DNA from: Methanofastidiosum sp.
Lineage (GTDB): Archaea > Methanobacteriota_B > Thermococci > Methanofastidiosales > Methanofastidiosaceae
DNA length: 41,623 bases
Assembly: GCA_035362715.1 (NCBI GenBank)
Contig: DAOSDU010000015.1
Span: 1 to 41,623 of the forward strand
Direction of reading: 5' to 3'
Shown: positions 24,151 to 33,412 of the stretch, in pieces
How the letters are laid out: each line of letters starts with the position of its first letter
Numbering within the stretch: the stretch's first letter is position 1
Program-made: the position numbers and the translations under genes
Notes under the pieces: generated by a model
What the model saw: only the letters and a program-made list of their open reading frames with translations
Database searches by the model: none
What the model was told of the DNA's origin: nothing

Positions 24151-24897
24151 ATGATGTTAAATGCAGTATATATCATATGGCTTAGAGAACTCAAAAAATT
24201 TGTTAGAGATAGGTCTAGGCTGGTATCTTCTATTGCTCAGCCATTAATCTGGTTATTGCTCTTAGGTACGGGTTTTGGTGCAACCTTTGGTAAAGTCGGT
24301 GACCTACAGTATATTCAATTTATGTTTCCAGGGATTCTCGTAATGACACTCTTATTCTCCTCAATGTTTTCTGCCATATCAATAATATGGGATCGTGAGT
24401 TTGGATTTCTTAAAGAAATGTTAGTTGCTCCAATAAGCAGAACATCCATAGCTCTTGGGAAAGCTGTCGGTGGCGCTTCAAGGAGTACGATACAGGGATT
24501 AATAATCCTAATATTTTCGCCCTTGATTGGCATCAATATGACCTTGGCAAAATTTCTCATGGTTGTTCCCCTTATGTTTTTTATCTCTTTCACTATTTCA
24601 GGGATTGGAATAATAATTGCTGCCAGAATGGAATCATTTGAAGGATTTAATCTAATAATAAACTTTATAGTTATGCCTATGTTCCTTCTAAGCGGCGCAA
24701 TTTTTCCAATTGCTAATCTTCCATCTTGGTTATCTGTCGTGGTAAATATTAATCCGCTTTCTTATGGCGTAGACATCATGAGATGGGTTATGACCGGAGT
24801 CACTGAAAGAGGTCCAGTTTTTGATATAATGGTGCTTTCTTTGGTGTGTGTTTTTACTACTACAATATCCGTATACCTTTTCTCAAAAGGAAAATAA
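24151..24897 (+). CDS. ABC-2 type permease, DrrB type (second copy)
   Basis: The 248-residue protein has about six helices. SRLVSSIAQPLIWLLLLGTG and FLLSGAIFPIANLPSW are family signatures, and the latter is the conserved FLSGxxFPxxxLP. It lies 2 nt downstream of its ATPase partner. An additional start at the second Met (24154) is possible. Similar to the permease at 4538 but clearly diverged. Confidence 0.93.
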   Translation: MMLNAVYIIWLRELKKFVRDRSRLVSSIAQPLIWLLLLGTGFGATFGKVGDLQYIQFMFPGILVMTLLFSSMFSAISIIWDREFGFLKEMLVAPISRTSIALGKAVGGASRSTIQGLIILIFSPLIGINMTLAKFLMVVPLMFFISFTISGIGIIIAARMESFEGFNLIINFIVMPMFLLSGAIFPIANLPSWLSVVVNINPLSYGVDIMRWVMTGVTERGPVFDIMVLSLVCVFTTTISVYLFSKGK

Positions 24898-24902
24898 ATA
24901 TT

Positions 24903-25946
24903 TTATAAAATATTTTTTGCTATTTCTAAAGATTTCATTGTTAGTTCCAGCGTGCTGTCCAGATCATTTAAATCCACTATTTCCACGGTAGAATGAATAT
25001 ATTTTGAGGGGATTGAAATAACTGCAGTTGGTATACCTTCCTTTGTTATGTGGACAGCAGCCCCATCAGTACTCCCGCTTGAGATGTGAGTCTGATATGT
25101 TATTCCAGATTCCTTTGCAGCTTTCAGCAATATTCCTTTTACCTTTTCACTTAAAATAAATCCCCGATCCATAAGATCTATTGATGGGCCCTTCCCAAGG
25201 CTTATAGTGACTTTATCTGCTTCAGTTTTTGGCAATGGTCCCCCGGCAGTCGAATCAATAATAATTGCAAAATCTATATCAATTCCATAAGCTGCAGTTT
25301 TAGCCCCCCTTAGACCAACTTCCTCCTGCGTAGTAAACACTCCGTACAAAGTATAATCCTGTTTTTTTATTTTTTTAAGAATTTCAATTAGTACTGCACA
25401 TCCCGCCCTATTATCAAAAGATTTGCAGCTTACAATATTTTCTTTCCCAAGCTCTGAAAATGAAATATCCCTAGTGATTGGATCTCCCGGTTTAATTCCA
25501 AGTAGTTCGACATCTTCTTTTGTGCTCAGTCCGACATCTATCCTTAGGTCTTCTATCTTTAATGCCTTATCTTTCTCTTCTTGTGGCGTGATATGGGGTG
25601 GTTTAATCCCTATTACTCCAGTAATATCTTTTTTTGAAGAATGAATTTTTACTCGCTGTGATCCAAGGCTTCTCGGATCAAATCCACCAATTGTCTCAAA
25701 GGAAATAAAGCCCTTATCGTCTATATATTTTACCATGAAACCTATTTCATCCATATGGGCTGCGATCATAACTTTGAATTTACCTGGGCCTTTTTTTGTT
25801 GTAATTAAATTTCCCATAGAATCTTCTTTTATATCATCAACAACATTTCTTATCTCATCGATAATTATCTGCTTTATTGTGTTTTCATGACCAGAAACTC
25901 CCGGTGCCTCGGATAGTTTCTTTAACAATTCTTTCAAATTAATCAC
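24903..25946 (-). CDS. M42-family metallo-aminopeptidase
   Basis: The 347-residue protein is a TET-type aminopeptidase that forms dodecameric shells and trims peptides made by the proteasome. Metal ligands appear in IAAHMDEIGFM (His and Asp), SFDNRAG, the catalytic-base motif FTTQEEVGLRGA (Glu pair, about residue 210), and the late HS in KYIHSTVE. The PDZ-like dimerisation domain is interspersed at about residues 70-165. Start and end agree with the family. Confidence 0.94.
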   Translation of the reverse strand: MINLKELLKKLSEAPGVSGHENTIKQIIIDEIRNVVDDIKEDSMGNLITTKKGPGKFKVMIAAHMDEIGFMVKYIDDKGFISFETIGGFDPRSLGSQRVKIHSSKKDITGVIGIKPPHITPQEEKDKALKIEDLRIDVGLSTKEDVELLGIKPGDPITRDISFSELGKENIVSCKSFDNRAGCAVLIEILKKIKKQDYTLYGVFTTQEEVGLRGAKTAAYGIDIDFAIIIDSTAGGPLPKTEADKVTISLGKGPSIDLMDRGFILSEKVKGILLKAAKESGITYQTHISSGSTDGAAVHITKEGIPTAVISIPSKYIHSTVEIVDLNDLDSTLELTMKSLEIAKNIL

Positions 25947-26025
25947 ATCCTAGTAAGATTTTAATTACTCCAAATATAAAAATATCCATGCTTTCACAAA
26001 AATTTCTGCTAGCCAACATTAAAGA

Positions 26026-26038
26026 TATAAAATATATA
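26026..26038 (+). promoter_or_regulatory. TATA box of the polyprenyl synthase gene
   Basis: TATAAAATATATA is centred about 21 nt upstream of ATG 26053 and overlaps the first in-frame ATG at 26038, so 26053 is the more likely start. Confidence 0.45.
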
Positions 26039-26052
26039 TGATTATTTTTTTC

Positions 26053-27126
26053 ATGTCTGACGTTGATATTATCAAATTTATCGAAAGCAAGAAGAATTTT
26101 ATTGAGAATACTATAGAAAAATACATTCCAAAGGATATGAACAGTAAGAACTTCAAATCAAAATCAAGATATGAAGTTGATTTTAAAGCTTTGAATTATG
26201 GCATATCAAAACCGCTCTGGGATTTTCTTGGATATGGTGGAAAAAGATGGCGACCAGTTCTTTTTCTTTTGATATCCCAAGCCCTTGGCGCAGATATGAA
26301 AAAAATAAGTGATTTTTTAGTCATTCCCGAAATTGCCCATAACGGAACCATAGTAATAGATGACATTGAGGATGGTGCCGAACTAAGAAGAGGAAAGCCA
26401 GCCCTGCACAAAGTTTACGGAGAAGATATAGCGATAAATTGTGGAAATGCAATGTATTTTTTGCCGCTACAGGTAGTGGATGATCATAAAGACAAAATAG
26501 ATGTTGGGGTGCTCTATAAAGTATACTCAATCTATCTAGAAGAAATGAGAAATCTTCACTATGGTCAGGCTTTAGACATAACATGGCACAAGGGCATACT
26601 AAAAAAAGAACCTAGTGTTCAAGAATATCTACAAATGACTGCTTTTAAGACTGGGACTCTTGCCAGAATGGCCGCAAGAATGGCAGTAGCTCTTTCAGAA
26701 AAAGACGAAATAATAGAAACTAAGTTTGGGAGGTTTGCTGAAAGTATTGGTATAGCATTTCAGATTCAAGATGACCTATTAGATTTAACAACAACTGAAA
26801 AAGAGCGAGAAGCCTTTGGAAAATCTTACGGCAACGACATAAGTGAAGGCAAGAGAAGCCTAGCAGTTATTTATTCCTTATTGGCTCTAGATAAAATAAA
26901 AAGAGACAGATTGATTAAAATTTTGAATTCGCACACAAAAGAAAAGAAACTTATTGACGAGGCTATCAATCTTATCAAAGAAACAGGGGCCATTGGATTA
27001 TCAAAAAACACTGCAAATAAACTTGTGATTGAGTCATGGAACGAGATAGATAGTGAACTTAAAGAAAGCGAAGCTAAGCTATACTTAAAAGCATTTTCTG
27101 AGTTTTTGATAAAAAGAAAAATTTAA
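26053..27126 (+). CDS. Trans-polyprenyl diphosphate synthase
   Basis: This isoprenyl chain-elongation enzyme condenses isopentenyl diphosphate with allylic diphosphates, probably giving the GGPP needed for archaeal lipids. The first Asp-rich motif is VIDDIEDGAELRRGKPALH (about residue 104) and the second is FQIQDDLLDLTT (about 238). The residues upstream of the first motif, IPEIAHNGTIV, are small or polar, and chain length cannot be predicted from them with confidence. ATG 26053 (MSDVD) is favoured over 26038. It ends directly against the convergent cdc48 gene. Confidence 0.92.
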   Translation: MSDVDIIKFIESKKNFIENTIEKYIPKDMNSKNFKSKSRYEVDFKALNYGISKPLWDFLGYGGKRWRPVLFLLISQALGADMKKISDFLVIPEIAHNGTIVIDDIEDGAELRRGKPALHKVYGEDIAINCGNAMYFLPLQVVDDHKDKIDVGVLYKVYSIYLEEMRNLHYGQALDITWHKGILKKEPSVQEYLQMTAFKTGTLARMAARMAVALSEKDEIIETKFGRFAESIGIAFQIQDDLLDLTTTEKEREAFGKSYGNDISEGKRSLAVIYSLLALDKIKRDRLIKILNSHTKEKKLIDEAINLIKETGAIGLSKNTANKLVIESWNEIDSELKESEAKLYLKAFSEFLIKRKI

Positions 27127-29370
27127 TTAGCCATATATCTGGCCTAATTTCTCATATTTTTTCTTATCGTATTCTCTCCTTACTTCTTCAGGTAAACTTG
27201 GAGATACCTGTTTTAATGCAGCCATGAATTGTTCTTTTGTAACTATTTTAGATGTGATATCTTCTCTTAATGCTGTCATAGCTGCCTCCCTGCAAATAGC
27301 TTCTATGTCTGCTCCAGAATAATCCTCTGTAAGTTTAGCAAGTTCATCTAAATTCACATCTTTCTCTAAAGGCATTTTGCTAGTATGAATTTCAAATATC
27401 TTCTTACGAGCCTTTAGATCTGGTGCATGAACTAGTATTATCTTATCAAATCTACCTGGCCTTAACAATCCTGGATCGACCATATCTGGTCTGTTTGTAG
27501 CACCTATAACAACTACTTGACTTAATTCCTCTAACCCATCCAATTCAGTAAGAAGCTGATTTACTAATCTTTCTGAAACTCTTGTACCCTCCTCGCCTCC
27601 TCTTCTGGGTGCAATGGCATCAATTTCATCGAAAAATATCACTGTTGGAGCCGCCTGTCTTGCTTTTCTAAATATTTCTCTCATTGTCTTTTCGCTTTCT
27701 CCAACCCATTTACTCAAGATTTCTGGACCTTTTATCGAAATAAAGTTAGCTTCGGATTCCCCGGCGACTGCTTTTGCAAGAAGTGTTTTGCCGCATCCAG
27801 GGGGCCCATAGAGAAAAATACCTTTTGGAGGCCTTATTCCCATACCGGTAAAGGCTTCAGGCTGTTTTATTGGCCATTCTATAGCTTCCATTAATTCTCT
27901 CTTTATTTCATCCAATCCCCCAACGTTATTCCACCCCACGTTAGGAGTTACAACCATTACCTCTCTCATTGCCGACGGCTCTATCTTCTTTAATGCATTT
28001 TCGAAATCATCTTTTGTAACTTTAATCTTCTCAAGTAGTTCTTGGGATACCCTTGTATCGCCTAAATTTAAGTCAGGCAATAATCTTCTAAGGGATGCCA
28101 TTGCAGCTTCTTTGCACAAAGCTTCTAGGTCCGCTCCCACAAAACCATGAGTCTTAGATGCGAGCATGTTCAAATCTACATCATCTGTTAAAGGCATAGC
28201 CCTTGTATGGATTTGAAGGACTTCCTTTCTGCCACCCTTATCTGGAACGCCAATCTCAATTTCTCTATCAAATCTGCCAGGCCTTCTTAGGGCTTCATCG
28301 ATAGCATTTATCCTATTAGTTGCTGCAATAACAATAACTTTTTCTCTAGATTTTAACCCGTCCATCAAAGCAAGCAACTGTGCAACAACTCTTCTCTCAA
28401 CTTCCCCAGTCACTTCACTTCTCTTAGGGGCAATTGCATCAATTTCATCAATAAAAATTATTGCCGGTGCATTTGTCTCCGCATCTTTGAACATATTTCG
28501 CAGATTTTCCTCAGACTGTCCATAAAACTTACTCATTATTTCAGGCCCGTTTATTGATTTAAAGTGGGCGTGAGATTCTGAGGATACGGCTTTAGCAATC
28601 AAGGTTTTTCCAGTGCCCGGGGGTCCGTAAAGAAGAACCCCTTTGGGTGGCGAAATACCTAGCCTATCAAAAATTTCTGGATGTTTCAAAGGCAATTCTA
28701 TAATCTCTCTAACAACTTGAATTTTATCTTTGAGCCCGCCTACATCTTCATAGGTTATCCCAGATATCTCATTTTCTTCTGATTCACTGTACTGCGTTCT
28801 AACTTCTATCTCTGTACCGCTGGATACTCTAACTATGCCTTGTGGGCTAGTTGAAACAATTATAAATCTCATTTCGCCTAGTGAAAAGGGCGTCATTTCC
28901 AAGAGATTGCCAATCATTTTATCAAAAAGTGGATCTCCAGTTTCTTTCATTCTTGATTGGCTGTTTACACTTATTATATCTCCCTTTACTAATGCCCTTC
29001 CTAAAATATTTCTTTGAAGGATATTCCCGGGAATAAGCATTTGGGCCCCTTTCTGGGTTGGGGCTAGAACAACCCTGCCTGCTTCTTTTGTCTCTATTTT
29101 AGTTACTTCAATGTACTCGCCCATACTTGCTTTAGCATTTCTTCTGATTAGCCCATCCATTCGTATAATAGCAAGATCTTTATCATCAGGATACGAATCA
29201 ACAACTATGGCGGCAGTCTTACGTTTTCCAAAAATTTCGACTATGTCGCCTCTTTTGATGCCAATCATGTCTTGGTATCTTTTATCAATTCTGACTATAC
29301 CTCTACCTACGTCCTGTTGACTTGCACTTGCAACTTTAAGTTTGACTATTTCAGATTCACCAGGTTCCAC
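27127..29370 (-). CDS. cdc48: Cdc48/VAT AAA+ ATPase
   Basis: Cdc48/VAT is a hexameric unfoldase that feeds substrates to the 20S proteasome. The 747 residues contain the N-domain (double-psi barrel plus Vat-N2, about 1-190), D1 with GPPGTGKT and FIDEIDAIAPKR (about 250 and 305), and D2 with GPPGCGKT and FFDEIDAIAPRR (about 525 and 580). Arginine-finger regions RRPGRFDREIE and LRPGRFDKIIL are intact. The C-terminus ends in YGQIYG-like residues (KLGQIYG), typical of proteasome-docking tails with a penultimate aromatic. Confidence 0.97.
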   Translation of the reverse strand: MEPGESEIVKLKVASASQQDVGRGIVRIDKRYQDMIGIKRGDIVEIFGKRKTAAIVVDSYPDDKDLAIIRMDGLIRRNAKASMGEYIEVTKIETKEAGRVVLAPTQKGAQMLIPGNILQRNILGRALVKGDIISVNSQSRMKETGDPLFDKMIGNLLEMTPFSLGEMRFIIVSTSPQGIVRVSSGTEIEVRTQYSESEENEISGITYEDVGGLKDKIQVVREIIELPLKHPEIFDRLGISPPKGVLLYGPPGTGKTLIAKAVSSESHAHFKSINGPEIMSKFYGQSEENLRNMFKDAETNAPAIIFIDEIDAIAPKRSEVTGEVERRVVAQLLALMDGLKSREKVIVIAATNRINAIDEALRRPGRFDREIEIGVPDKGGRKEVLQIHTRAMPLTDDVDLNMLASKTHGFVGADLEALCKEAAMASLRRLLPDLNLGDTRVSQELLEKIKVTKDDFENALKKIEPSAMREVMVVTPNVGWNNVGGLDEIKRELMEAIEWPIKQPEAFTGMGIRPPKGIFLYGPPGCGKTLLAKAVAGESEANFISIKGPEILSKWVGESEKTMREIFRKARQAAPTVIFFDEIDAIAPRRGGEEGTRVSERLVNQLLTELDGLEELSQVVVIGATNRPDMVDPGLLRPGRFDKIILVHAPDLKARKKIFEIHTSKMPLEKDVNLDELAKLTEDYSGADIEAICREAAMTALREDITSKIVTKEQFMAALKQVSPSLPEEVRREYDKKKYEKLGQIYG

Positions 29371-29519
29371 ATAATCCCTCTTTTTTGATTAAGCTTATAC
29401 TATTAAAAATGTATTGGTATTAAGTTAAAAATTTATTTACATTAATCTTTTACATTGGAAGGCGATAGTTTTATAAATTTACCGAAAGTTGAAATTTTAC
29501 AAATGCTATAGTGGTTATC

Positions 29520-30680
29520 ATGAAAAATATATACATTTCTCCAAAAGTTATCAAACAAGGTGAATTTGAACTTGTAGAAAGAAAAGGTGTCGGGCACCCT
29601 GATTCTGTTGCAGATGGAATAGCTCAAAAAGTAAGTAATGAATTATCAAAATACTATATCAAAAAATTTGGCACGATAATGCACCACAATACAGACCAGG
29701 TAGAAGTTGTTGGCGGACAGGCAATCTCAAAGTTTTCCGGTGGAGAAGTAATAGAAGATCCAGTTATTATTCTTTCAGGTAGAGCGACTCAAAGAGTGGG
29801 CGATGAACTAATCCCCATCCACGAAATTGCAAAAGAAGCTACTGAAAAATTTATCCATGAATTATTCAGAGGTGAAATGAAAGTAGGAATTGAATCCTTT
29901 ATGGGAGAAGGATCTTCTGATTTAAAAGATGTTTTTGGTAGAAAAAATTCAATTCCCCTATCAAATGATACTTCTTTTGGTGTTTCATTTTATCCTTTCA
30001 CAAAAGTTGAACAACTAGTTTATGATATAGAATATTTCCTTAATTCCGATAAACTCAACAAACAATACCCTGCCATTGGAAGGGACATAAAAGTAATGGG
30101 TGCGAGAATTAGAGATAATACCGCAATCACTATCGCTTTAGCCACCGTTGATAAATATGTAGAGAATATTAAGGAATATATTACTTTCAAAGAACAAATT
30201 ACTGAATTATTGAAAGACAAATTCGGAAGCTGCGATATCGATTATTATGTTAATACAGCAGATGACGTAGAAAGAGGAAGTGCGTTTCTCACAGTAACAG
30301 GTTCTTCAATGGAAAATGGAGATGATGGTTCAGTAGGAAGGGGCAACAGGGCGAATGGACTTATTACACCATATAAACCAATGTCAATGGAAGCCGCAGC
30401 TGGAAAGAATCCAGTAAATCACGTAGGGAAGCTCTACAACGTTTTATCATTATATATCGCAAGAGACATTTACAACAATACTAACGCAGGTGAAACTCAA
30501 GTCAGAATACTAAGTCAGATAGGAAAGCCAATTAATGAGCCACTGGCCTGCGACATATCAACAGAGAATGAACTTTCAAGCGAAGACCAAAAGGAAGTTC
30601 AAAAAATAGCATCCGATTGGTTAGACAATATCAGACAAGTCACAGAAGACATTATTAACGAAAAGATTAATCTTTTCTAA
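29520..30680 (+). CDS. mat: S-adenosylmethionine synthetase, archaeal type
   Basis: The enzyme makes SAM from ATP and methionine. It belongs to the archaeal MAT family, unrelated in close detail to bacterial MetK: VERKGVGHPDSVADGIAQKV (about residue 17), HHNTDQVEVVGGQA, GARIRDNTAITIALATVDKY, DDGSVGRGNRANGLITPYKP and GKNPVNHVGKLYNV are diagnostic. ATG 29520 (MKNIYISP) is preferred to 29511 (MVIMK). Length is about 386 residues, near the usual 400. Confidence 0.96.
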   Translation: MKNIYISPKVIKQGEFELVERKGVGHPDSVADGIAQKVSNELSKYYIKKFGTIMHHNTDQVEVVGGQAISKFSGGEVIEDPVIILSGRATQRVGDELIPIHEIAKEATEKFIHELFRGEMKVGIESFMGEGSSDLKDVFGRKNSIPLSNDTSFGVSFYPFTKVEQLVYDIEYFLNSDKLNKQYPAIGRDIKVMGARIRDNTAITIALATVDKYVENIKEYITFKEQITELLKDKFGSCDIDYYVNTADDVERGSAFLTVTGSSMENGDDGSVGRGNRANGLITPYKPMSMEAAAGKNPVNHVGKLYNVLSLYIARDIYNNTNAGETQVRILSQIGKPINEPLACDISTENELSSEDQKEVQKIASDWLDNIRQVTEDIINEKINLF

Positions 30681-30741
30681 ATATTTTATATTTAACTTTC
30701 TTTCTAGATACTTTTATATATTTAAGGCCTCTATGTATAAT

Positions 30742-30746
30742 GGAGG
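30742..30746 (+). promoter_or_regulatory. Strong Shine-Dalgarno that fixes the start of the repeat protein
   Basis: GGAGG lies 7 nt upstream of ATG 30754 and inside the longer open frame beginning at 30733, so the shorter form with a normal signal peptide is preferred. A TATA element (TTTTATATATTTAA, about 30712) precedes it. Confidence 0.6.
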
Positions 30747-30753
30747 TTTTTAC

Positions 30754-31953
30754 ATGAAAAAAATATTATCAGTATTCTTAACATTATCTATGCTATTCTC
30801 TTTAGAAATCATACTGGCTGAAGACTACAAAGATGCTCCTTTTGTCACTGTGGACAATCCAACTTCACTATTTATTTACGATCTAAATAAGGATGGAAAA
30901 GAAGAAATTTTAGTAACTTCAATTGATGGTAAACTTCATGCTTACGATAAGTTGGGGGTAGAGAAATGGAATTACCTCACGGATGAGACACCCTATTCTA
31001 TTTTTGTTGACGACATAGATGGAGATGGTCTTGCAGAAATAGTTCTTGGAACAGGTAAGATAGACCCTCAATCTTTTAGATATTCATCGGGAAAGATTAT
31101 TCTCCTAAATCACTTCGGTAAACAAGATTGGACCTATGGTACAACTAGTGCTATTAAAGGAATATATGTTTCAGATATCGATGGAGATGGAGGAAAAGAT
31201 ATACTGGCTTCATCAGAAGATGGAATTTTATATGCCATGGATCATAAAGGTGTTCTTAAGTGGGATGAATTTACTGGATCTAGGTCCCCGGCATTCAGTG
31301 CCAATCTAGCCGGGGGTACGGATATTTTGATTGCGCATGGTCAAGCAATTCTTAATAATAAAGGAAAAATAGTAGGTAGAGCATCCGACCTATTTGAATG
31401 GAAAAAATATATCCTTAAAGACTTAAACAAAGATGGAAAAGCTGAGTTTCTTATGCTTTCACAATATCCATTCATATCAGTATTTAATCTTGAAGGAACT
31501 GACCTTAAAGGAATTTGGCAGTATCAATGCGATGGCGATGCTATGGATGTAATTGTGGATGACTTTAACGACGATGGCAACTTGGAGGTAATTGCTTCTT
31601 CCTCAAAATGGTTAGATTTATCCAACTCTTATGGCGAAGGTAAAATATATATAATAAATGGAAACGATGGAACACTCAAACAATCTATCTCTCTATCGTC
31701 TGCTGCGTTTTATATAGGCGTTGCTGATATAAACAATGATGGCAAGAAAGACGTAATTTATACTTCTGAAAAGGGCGTGAATACATTGTTATACGGGATA
31801 ACTATAGCTCAAGAGCCACCAAAAGATCAAACGCCGCCAAAGGAAAGCACACCCACAACACCGACACCGCCAAAAAATACACCCGGATTCGAAATAGGCG
31901 CTGTTAGTGCAGCTGCCCTATTAGTGGGATATTATTTAAAAAGAAGAAAATAA
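30754..31953 (+). CDS. Surface protein: FG-GAP/VCBS-type calcium-binding repeats with a PGF-CTERM-like anchor
   Basis: A signal peptide (KKILSVFLTLSMLFSLEIILAE) is followed by at least six DxDxDG-type calcium loops: DLNKDGKEE, DIDGDGLAE, DIDGDGGKD, DLNKDGKAE, DFNDDGNLE and DINNDGKKD. These are spaced as blades of a beta-propeller of the FG-GAP/VCBS kind. A Pro/Thr-rich linker (about residues 355-380) leads to PGFEIGAVSAAALLVGYYL and KRRK, which matches the PGF-CTERM sorting signal recognised by archaeosortase A. The protein should be exported, glycosylated in the linker and lipid-anchored. The ligand is unknown. Confidence 0.87.
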   Translation: MKKILSVFLTLSMLFSLEIILAEDYKDAPFVTVDNPTSLFIYDLNKDGKEEILVTSIDGKLHAYDKLGVEKWNYLTDETPYSIFVDDIDGDGLAEIVLGTGKIDPQSFRYSSGKIILLNHFGKQDWTYGTTSAIKGIYVSDIDGDGGKDILASSEDGILYAMDHKGVLKWDEFTGSRSPAFSANLAGGTDILIAHGQAILNNKGKIVGRASDLFEWKKYILKDLNKDGKAEFLMLSQYPFISVFNLEGTDLKGIWQYQCDGDAMDVIVDDFNDDGNLEVIASSSKWLDLSNSYGEGKIYIINGNDGTLKQSISLSSAAFYIGVADINNDGKKDVIYTSEKGVNTLLYGITIAQEPPKDQTPPKESTPTTPTPPKNTPGFEIGAVSAAALLVGYYLKRRK

Positions 31954-31959
31954 ATTAAA

Positions 31960-31966
31960 TTTTTTT
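31960..31966 (+). terminator. Poly-T terminator after the repeat protein gene
   Basis: A run of seven T follows 7 nt after the stop of the surface-protein gene. Oligo-T tracts are the usual intrinsic terminator in archaea. Similar T-rich sequence follows other genes here, so the call is not specific. Confidence 0.35.
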
Positions 31967-31978
31967 ATTCTATTTTGA

Positions 31979-32575
31979 TTATTTACCATTTGGTCCAGTT
32001 TGTCGCCCTTGAAGTGTACTGCCTGTTCCCCCTGGTTGGAAGTTTCCACCATCAGGATCGCAATCAGTTGTGTAGCATCCAGGATCTGGATAACATCCAT
32101 TAGGACCACAGCAATACCCTCCAGTGCATTGAGTGCATCCTGGCCTATCGCAGTACCAATCATTACACCCACTCTTTGCTGCAGTAACAGCTACTAAGCC
32201 TCCGCATGGGCCATTCTCGTCTTCGTTTGACCCACAGTTTCGCTCATTGTAAGAATAAAGACATAGACATTCCGTATCCGCATAAATCTTTGCAGTTTCA
32301 GTTGCAATTATTGATGCTTGGGCATAAAACGTTGCATTTTTATAATCTCCTTTATTGAAATACTCCCAAGAGTATTGTAAATAAAGTCTTGCATCGTGAT
32401 TAAATTTTTTAGAACATGGCCATATGCTATCTTTTCCAGCTTCATATATCTTCAAGGCTGCCGAAGCATCATTTATTTTATCAAGCGCTTCACTTTGATT
32501 TTGAGCGATTACAAATGCACTAGTGCTTGTAACTAGTATTATCATCAATGCAAAAGTAAAGAAGTATTTTTTCAT
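31979..32575 (-). CDS. Secreted cysteine-rich protein of unknown function
   Basis: The protein has a signal peptide (KKYFFTFALMIILVTSTSAF). A helical segment follows (about residues 25-105) with a repeat-like pattern (LYLQYSWEYFNKGDYKNATF), which may be TPR-like. The C-terminal 95 residues are strikingly rich in cysteine (about 14) and glycine: ECLCLYSYNERNC, CDRPGCTQCTGGYCCGPNGC and PGCYTTDCDPDGG. This suggests a disulfide-rich or metal-binding extracellular module. ATG 32575 is preferred because GGGGGAT lies just upstream of it. No family is recognised. Confidence 0.7.
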   Translation of the reverse strand: MKKYFFTFALMIILVTSTSAFVIAQNQSEALDKINDASAALKIYEAGKDSIWPCSKKFNHDARLYLQYSWEYFNKGDYKNATFYAQASIIATETAKIYADTECLCLYSYNERNCGSNEDENGPCGGLVAVTAAKSGCNDWYCDRPGCTQCTGGYCCGPNGCYPDPGCYTTDCDPDGGNFQPGGTGSTLQGRQTGPNGK

Positions 32576-32618
32576 ATTATCCCCCATAGATTAAAGGTAA
32601 TCAATTATATAAATCTTT

Positions 32619-33404
32619 TTATGTGGTATTCTCAGAAGATATTTCGATTCCAACGGGGCAGTGATCTGAACCAAATACATTATTAAGGATAAATGCTGAC
32701 TTTAATGATTCACTTAGATTACTACTAATAAAAAAATAATCGATTCTCCACCCAACATTTCTATCTCTTGCCTTGCTCTTATAATCCCACCAACTGTAAT
32801 TTGCGGGATCTTTATTGAAATAACGAAAAGTATCAATAAAACCTGCATCAATAAATTTGCTAATCCATGCTCTTTCTTCGGGTAAGAATCCAGAAATCTT
32901 TTCATTTTCTTTTGGCCTTGCAATATCTATCTCTTTGTGTGCGGTATTTACGTCTCCACAAATAATTAGCCTTTTACCTTGATTGAGTAGATTACTGACG
33001 TGTTCTAGAAACATATCGTAAAAATCCATTTTATAACGTAATCTTTCGCTTGACATTTTTCCATTAGGGAAATAGACATTAAATAGAATAAAGTGAGAGT
33101 ATTCGAGAATCAATGCTCTTCCTTCAATGTCAAATTTTTCAAGCCCAAAATTTCTCTCTATAAACAATGGCTTCTCTTTTGTGTAAATACAGACACCACT
33201 GTAACCCTTTCTTTCAGGAGATGAGAAATAAGAATAATAGCCCGATATTTCTTTTAATTCTTTATGAATGTCTTCTTCTCTGGCTTTTGTCTCCTGGATG
33301 CATAATATATCTGGGGCACCATTTTCAATGAATTCTAAGAATCCTTTTTTAGCTATTGAACGCAGCCCGTTAACATTCCATGATAATATTCTAAGATTTT
33401 TCAT
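32619..33404 (-). CDS. xthA: Exodeoxyribonuclease III / AP endonuclease
   Basis: The 261-residue protein is an ExoIII-type enzyme of base excision repair. Active-site positions are present: WNVNGLR (Asn), IQETKA (Glu), FNVYFPNG (Tyr), GDVNTAH (Asp and Asn) and GSDHCPVG (Asp and His). It belongs to the EEP nuclease superfamily and has full length. It lies 8 nt downstream of the HD hydrolase gene, so it probably shares the transcript with the HD and CysRS-like genes. Confidence 0.94.
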   Translation of the reverse strand: MKNLRILSWNVNGLRSIAKKGFLEFIENGAPDILCIQETKAREEDIHKELKEISGYYSYFSSPERKGYSGVCIYTKEKPLFIERNFGLEKFDIEGRALILEYSHFILFNVYFPNGKMSSERLRYKMDFYDMFLEHVSNLLNQGKRLIICGDVNTAHKEIDIARPKENEKISGFLPEERAWISKFIDAGFIDTFRYFNKDPANYSWWDYKSKARDRNVGWRIDYFFISSNLSESLKSAFILNNVFGSDHCPVGIEISSENTT

Positions 33405-33412
33405 AAAATCGC

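Noticed and set aside
31979..32172. Alternative minus-strand frame over the Cys-rich protein gene
   Set aside because: It overlaps the frame that has a signal peptide and a ribosome-binding site, and lacks any domain.
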